Assembly: GCA_011799875.1 (NCBI GenBank)
Contig: CM022303.1
Span: 731,922,587-731,986,586, forward strand
Direction of reading: 5' to 3'
Origin: Thinopyrum elongatum
Lineage: Eukaryota; Streptophyta; Magnoliopsida; Poales; Poaceae
Length of the DNA stretch: 64,000 nucleotides
Below the pieces are notes generated by a model that did not search any database, had not been told where the DNA came from, and worked only from the letters and a program-made list of their open reading frames with translations. This document shows, in pieces, positions 58,501 through 64,000 of this stretch. A program made the translations under genes and the position numbers. Each line of letters begins with the position of its first letter. The first letter of the stretch is position 1.

Positions 58501-61500
58501 ATCAAATGGGGCCTACCAACTAGCAAAAATACTAAACTTGAAATACCGGTGTTTTCTTGAAAATGTGTTCTCAAAAACGACCTACCATGAACGAAGATTC
58601 ATGGCTTTCAAGCCAAACGAGCAATGATATGGCCGCATTCGTTGAATAGTTTGTGATAATATGCCCAAATTTGGCGCATGCCTCCGTCTTGAGATGGCAA
58701 AAAATGTTGCCAAAGCGAGGTTCCAACTTGTTTCACAAAAAAAACCGTTTTTCATTTTTTGAATGCTAAAAAAATGTGTTTTTCGTGAAGCGGCTACAAG
58801 GAGGGTCATCCCAAACGGCGCCATTCCATGTCTACCTCAAAGCAGACCCTATTTTACGGACGGTCGCCAAAAATCATGCATTTCCGACCCTCGTAGCTAC
58901 TCCTGGCCATTCGGACAACATTCGGCCGATTCAGGTGGAACTGGCTGGAATTTGAACTACGGGTTCTCCATAGCTTGCCCGTTATTTTTGCTAAATAATC
59001 ATTTTTAGCTTCACAGGTAGGCATTTCATCAAATAATCAACAACAGAATTGCATGATTCAAACCCTAGCCACGGACGGCCGCCGTGACGAAATCGGCCTG
59101 TTTTTGGAAACACCGTAAAAAATTAATAAAAAATCAAAAAAATGGGAGTCCTCCGCGTCACATTATCAAATGGGGCCTACCAACTAGCAAAAATACTAAA
59201 CTTGGAATACCGGTGTTTTCTTGAAAATGTGTTCTAAAAAACGACCTACCATGAGCGAAGATTCATGGCTTTCAAGCCAAACGAGCAATGATATGGCCGC
59301 ATTCGTTGAATAGTTTGTGATAATATGCCCAAATTTGGCGCATGCCTCCGTCTTGAGATGGCAAAAAATGTTGCCAAAGCGAGGTTCCAACTTGTTTCAC
59401 AAAAAAAACCGTTTTTCATTTTTTGAATGCTAAAAACATGTGTTTTTCGTGAAGCGGCTACAAGGAGGGTCATCCCAAACGGCGCCATTCCATGTCTACC
59501 TCAAAGCAGACCCTATTTTACGGATGGTCACCAAAAATCATGCATTTCCGACCCTCGTAGCTACTCCCTGGCCATTCAGACAACCTTCGGCCGATTCAGC
59601 TGGAACCGGCTGGAATTTGAACTGCTGGTCCTCCATAGCATGCCCGTTATTTTTGCTAAAAATCATTTTTAGCTTCACAGGTAGGCATTTCATCAAAGAA
59701 TCAACAACAGATTTGCATGATTCAAACCTTAGCCACGGACGGCCGCCGCGACGAAATCAGCCGGTTTTTGAAAACACCGTAAAAAATTAAAAAAAAATCA
59801 AAAAAATGGGAGAGCACCGCGTCACATCATCAAGTGTGGCCTACCAACTAGCAAAAATACTAAACTTGGAATACCGGTGTTTTCTTGAAAAGGTATTCTA
59901 AAAAACGACCTACCATGAACGAAGATTCATGGCTTTCAAGCCAAACGAGCAATGATATGGCCGCATTCGTTGAATAGTTTGTGATAATATGCCCAAATTT
60001 GGCGCATGCCTCCGTCTTGAGATGGCAAAAAATGTTGCCAAAGCGAGGTTCCAACTTGTTTCACAAAAAAAACCGTTTTTCATTTTTTGAATGCTAAAAA
60101 CATGTGTTTTTCGTGAAGCGGCTACAAGGAGGGTCATCCCAAACGGCGCCATTCCATGTCTACCTCAAAGTAGACCCTATTCTACGGATGGTCAGCAAAA
60201 ATCATGCATTTCCGACCCTCGTAGCTACTCCCTGGCCATTCAGACAACCTTCGGCCGATTCAGCTCGAACCGGCTGGAATTTGAACTACGGGTCCTCCAT
60301 AGCTTGCCCGTTATTTTTGCTAAAAATCATTTTTAGCTTCACAGGTAGGCATTTCATCAAAGAATCAACAACAGATTTGCATGATTCAAACCCTAGCCAC
60401 GGACGGCCGCCGCGACGAAATCAGCCGGTTTTTGAAAACACCGTAAAAAATTCAAAAAAAATCAAAAAAATGGGAGAGCACCGCGTCACATCATCAAGTG
60501 TGGCCTACCAACTAGCAAAAATACTAAACTTGGAATACCGGTGTTTTCTTGCAAAGGTATTCTAAAAAACGACCTACCATGAACGAAGATTCATGCCTTT
60601 CAATCCAAACGAGCAATGATATGACCGCATTCGTTGAATAGTTTCAGATAATATGCCCAAATTTAGCACATGCCTCCGTCTTGTGATGGCAAACAATGTT
60701 GCCAAAGCGAGGTTCCAACTTGTTTCACAAAAAAAAAACCATTTTTCATTTTTTGAATGCTAAAAACATGTGTTTTTCGTGAAGCGGCTACAAGGAGGGT
60801 CATCCCAAATGGCGCCATTCCATGTCTACCTCAAAGCAGACCCTATTTTACGGACGGTCGCCAAAAATTATGCATTTCGACCCTCGTAGCTACTCCCGGC
60901 CATTCAGACAACCTTGGGTCGATTCAGTTGGAACCGGCTGGAATTTGAACTGTGGGTCCTCCATAGCTTGCCCGTTATTTTTTCTAAAATTCATTTTTAG
61001 CTTCACAGGTAGGAATTTCATCAAAGAATCAACAACAGATTTGCATGATTCAAACCGTAGCCACGGACGGCCGCCGCGACGAAATCTGCCGGTTTTTGAA
61101 AACACCGTAAAGAATTCAAAAAAAATCAAAAAAATAGGAGACCACCGCGTCACATCATCAAATTCGGCCTACCAACTAGCAAAAATACTAAACTTGGAAT
61201 ACGGGTGTTTTCTTGAAAAGGTATTCTAAAAAACGACCTACCATGTACGAAGATTCATGGCTTTCAATCCAAACGAGCAATGATATGGCCCCATTCGTTG
61301 AATAGTTTGTGATAATATGCCCAAATTTGGCGCATGCCTCCGTCTTGTGATGGCAAATAATGTTTCCAAAGCGAGGTTCCAACTTGTTTCGCAAAAAAAA
61401 ACTGTTTTTCATTTTTTGAATGCTAAAAACATGTGTTTTTCGTGAAGCGGCTACAAGGAGGGTCATCCCAAACGGCGCCATCATCAAATGTGGCCTACCA

Positions 61501-64000
61501 ACTAGCAAAAATACTAAACTTGGAATACCGGTGTTTTCTTGAAAATGTGTTCTCAAAAACGACCTACCATGAACGAAGATTCATGGCTTTCAAGCCAAAC
61601 GAGCAATGATATGGCCGCATTCGTTGAATAGTTTGTGATAATATGCCCAAAGTTGGCGCATGCCTCCGTCTTGTGATGGCAAACAATGTTGCCAAAGCGA
61701 GGTTCCAACTTGTTTCACAAAAAAAACCATTTTTCATTTTTTGAATGCTAAAAACATGCGTTTTTCGTGAAGCGGCTACAAGGAGGGTCATCCCAAACGG
61801 CGCCATTCCGTGTCTACCTCAAAGCAGACCCTATTTTACGTATGGTCGCCAAAAATCATGCATTTCCGACCCTCGTAGCTACTCCCGGCCATTCAGACAA
61901 CCTTCGGTCGATTCAGTTGGAACCGGCTGGAATTTGAACTGTGGGTCCTCCATAGCTTGCCCGTTATTTTTGCTAAAAATCATTTTTAGCTTCACAGGTA
62001 GGCATTTCATCAAAGAATCAACAACAGATTTGCATGATTCAAACCCTAGCCACGGACGTTCGTCGCGACGAAATCGGACGGTTTTAGAAAACACTGTAAA
62101 AAAATTCAAAAAAAATCAAAAAATGGTAGACCTCCGCGTCACATCATCAAATGTGGCCTACCAACTAGCAAAAATACTAAACTTGGAATACCGGTGTTTT
62201 CTTGAAATGGTATTCTAAAAAACGACCTACCATGAACGAAGATTCATGGCTTTCAATCCAAACGAGCAATGATATGGCCGCATTCGTTGAATAGTTTGTG
62301 ATAATATGCACAAATTTAGCACATGCCTCCGTCTTGTGATGGCAAACAATGTTGCCAAAGCAAGGTTCCAACTTGTTTCACAAAAAAAAACCGTTTTTCA
62401 TTTTTTGAATGCTAAAAACATGTGTTTTTCGTGAAGCGGCTACAAGGAGGGTCATCCCAAACGGCGCCATTCCATCTCTACCTCAAAGCGGACCCTATTT
62501 TACGGACGGTCGGCAAAAATCATGCATTTCGACCCTCGTAGCTACTCCCGGCCATTCAGACAACATTCGGCCGATTCAGGTGGAACAGGATGGAATTTGA
62601 ACTGCGGGTCCTCCATAGCTTGCCCGTTATTTTTGCTAAAAATCATTTTTAGCTTCACAGGTAGGCATTTCATCTAAGAATCAACAACAGATTTGCATGA
62701 TTCAAACCCTAGCCGCGGACGGCCGCCGCGACGAAATCGGCCAGTTTTTGAAAACGCAGTAAAAAATTCAAAAAAATCAAAAAACTAGGAGACCTCCGCA
62801 TCACATCATCAAATGTGGCCTACCAACTAGCAAAAATACTAAACTTCGAATACCTGTGTTTTCTTGAAAATGTGTTCTCAAAAACGACCTACCATGAACG
62901 AAGATTCATGGCTTTCAAGCCAAACGAGCAATGATATGGCCGCATTCGTTGAATAGTTTGTGATAATATGCCCAAAGTTGGCGCATGCCTCCGTCTTGTG
63001 ATGGCAAACAATGTTGCCAAAGCGAGGTTCCAACTTGTTTCACAAAAAAAACCATTTTTCATTTTTTGAATGCTAAAAACATATGTTTTTCATGAAGCGG
63101 CTACAAGGAGGGTCATCCCAAACGGCGCCATTCCATGTCTACCTCAAAGCAGACCCTATTTTACGGACGGTCACCAAAAATCATGCATTTCCTACCCTCG
63201 TAGCTACTCCCGGCCATTCAGACAACCTTCGGCCGATTCAGCTGGAACCGGCTGGAATTTGAACTGCGGGTCCTCCATAGCTTGCCCGTTATTTTCGCTC
63301 AAAATCATTTTTAGCATCACAGGTAGGCATTTCATCAAAGAATCAACAACAGATTTTCATGATTCAAACCCTAGCCACGGACGGCCGCCACGACGAAATC
63401 AGCCGGTTTTTGAAAACACCGTAAAAAATTCAAAAAAAATCAAAAAAATGGGAGACCACCGCGTCACATCATCAAATGTGGCCTACCAACTAGCAAAAAT
63501 ACTCAACTTGGAATACCGGTGTTTTCTTGAAAAGGTATTCTAAAAAACGACCTACCATGAAATAAGATTCATGGCTTTCAATCCAAACGAGCAATAATAT
63601 GGTCGCATTCGTTGAATAGTTTGTGATAATATGCCCAAATTTGGCGCATGCCTCCGTCTTGTGATGGCAAATAATGTTGCCAAAGCAAGGTTCCAACTTG
63701 TTTCACAAAAAAAACAGTTTTTCATTTTTTGAATGCTAAAAACATGTGTTTTTCGTGAAGCGGCTACAAGGAGGGTCATCCCAAACGGCGCCATTCCATC
63801 TCTACCTCAAAGCAGACCGTATTTTACGGACGGTCACCAAAAATCATGCATTTCCGACCCTCATAGCTACTCCCGGCCATTCGGACAATATTCGGCCGAT
63901 TCAGGTGGAACTGGCTGGAATTTGAACTGCGGGTCTTCCATAGCTTGCCTGTTATTTTTGCTAAATAATCATTTTTAGCTTCATAGGTAGGCATTTCATC
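52545..64000 (+). repeat. Tandem satellite array, clean forward block C (18 phase points, continues past the window)
   Basis: At 52544/52545 orientation returns to forward; the junction reads GACCCTCCCAACTAGC, joining two different phases of the monomer. Markers fall at 52794, about 53456, 54117, about 54779, 55443, 56103, 56768, 57432, 58099, 58763, 59427, 60091, 60757, 61420, 61745, 62409, 63070 and 63733. Types: L L2 L L3 D S G S'' G G S'' S L (truncated), an L-like, G-like, S, G. The first eight duplicate 28.7-33.9 kb. Within C, G-S'' pairs recur at offsets 1331 and 1995 (2 and 3 monomers). The array is still running at the window's end. Confidence 0.92.
61420..61744 (+). repeat. Truncated monomer (325 bp) with a diagnostic junction
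   Basis: The text GGCGCCATCATCAAATGTGG at 61474-61493 fuses the GGCGCCATTCCATG part of the monomer to the CACATCATCAAATGTGG part, with CAT shared at the junction. About 340 bp are missing. The exact inverse complement of these 20 bases occurs at 41701-41720 in block B. Confidence 0.9.

Noticed and set aside
23413..64000. Dozens of 60-173-codon ORFs in the array (proteins beginning MLKTCVFREAATRRV, MAPFGMTLLVAASRKTHV and similar) on both strands
   Set aside because: They are frames of the same tandem monomer, overlap on opposite strands, end at monomer-borne stops and show no domain or codon-level constraint.
23413..64000. CRISPR-like array
   Set aside because: The repeat unit is ~664 bp with no short repeat/spacer alternation, in a plant nuclear context.

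Overview
This is nuclear DNA from a grass, most likely Triticeae (wheat, Aegilops, barley or rye group). The evidence is plant-type GT-AG introns, a grass-type NB-ARC/LRR resistance gene, Stowaway and PIF/Harbinger MITEs, a CACTA element with a TNP2-type transposase, a grass LINE relic, and a large tandem-repeat array. I saw no bacterial, organellar or viral genes.

Layout. (1) 1-9409, + strand: the 3' part of an NLR resistance gene. Three consecutive phase-0 exons each encode one NB-ARC module (406-945, 1057-1737, 1826-2485). A 4.6-kb intron holding a decayed LINE ORF1 (about 3.55-6.16 kb) follows, then one large ARC2-LRR exon (7124-9409). All four exons are open. (2) 9466-9561: a perfect-hairpin Stowaway-like MITE. 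(3) 10524-12123, - strand: a broken gene of a grass family of unknown function (DUF1668-like), split by a 281-bp Tourist/Harbinger-like MITE with TTA target duplications. It also carries a frameshift and a TAG stop. (4) 13304-14497: a 1.2-kb PIF/Harbinger-type element with TAA target duplications and a decayed ORF. (5) 14830-about 20.6 kb: the left end and TNP2/DUF4216 transposase gene of a CACTA transposon, killed by four TGA stops and one frameshift. (6) 20.6-23.07 kb: a small intact B3-domain gene. Its upstream region repeats the tRNA-like and promoter-like sequence found upstream of the transposase, so the two may belong to one element.

(7) 23413-64000: a tandem array of a ~664-bp monomer that I do not recognise, about 60 copies, with no credible protein-coding gene. 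Diagnostic variants give monomer types arranged in multi-monomer blocks that recur elsewhere in the array. From 36595 to 52544 the array is in reverse orientation and full of small indels and homopolymer errors, with a 25-base N gap at 48495-48519. This inverted part reproduces, in mirror order, private variants and even a unique deletion junction of the clean array to its right. Its right-hand 1.2 kb mirrors the end of the clean array on its left. The simplest reading is an unpolished, mis-oriented long-read gap fill rather than a biological inversion.

How the parts relate: the only genes that look intact are the NLR (its 5' end lies outside the window) and the B3 gene. The rest is transposons, their relics, or satellite DNA.
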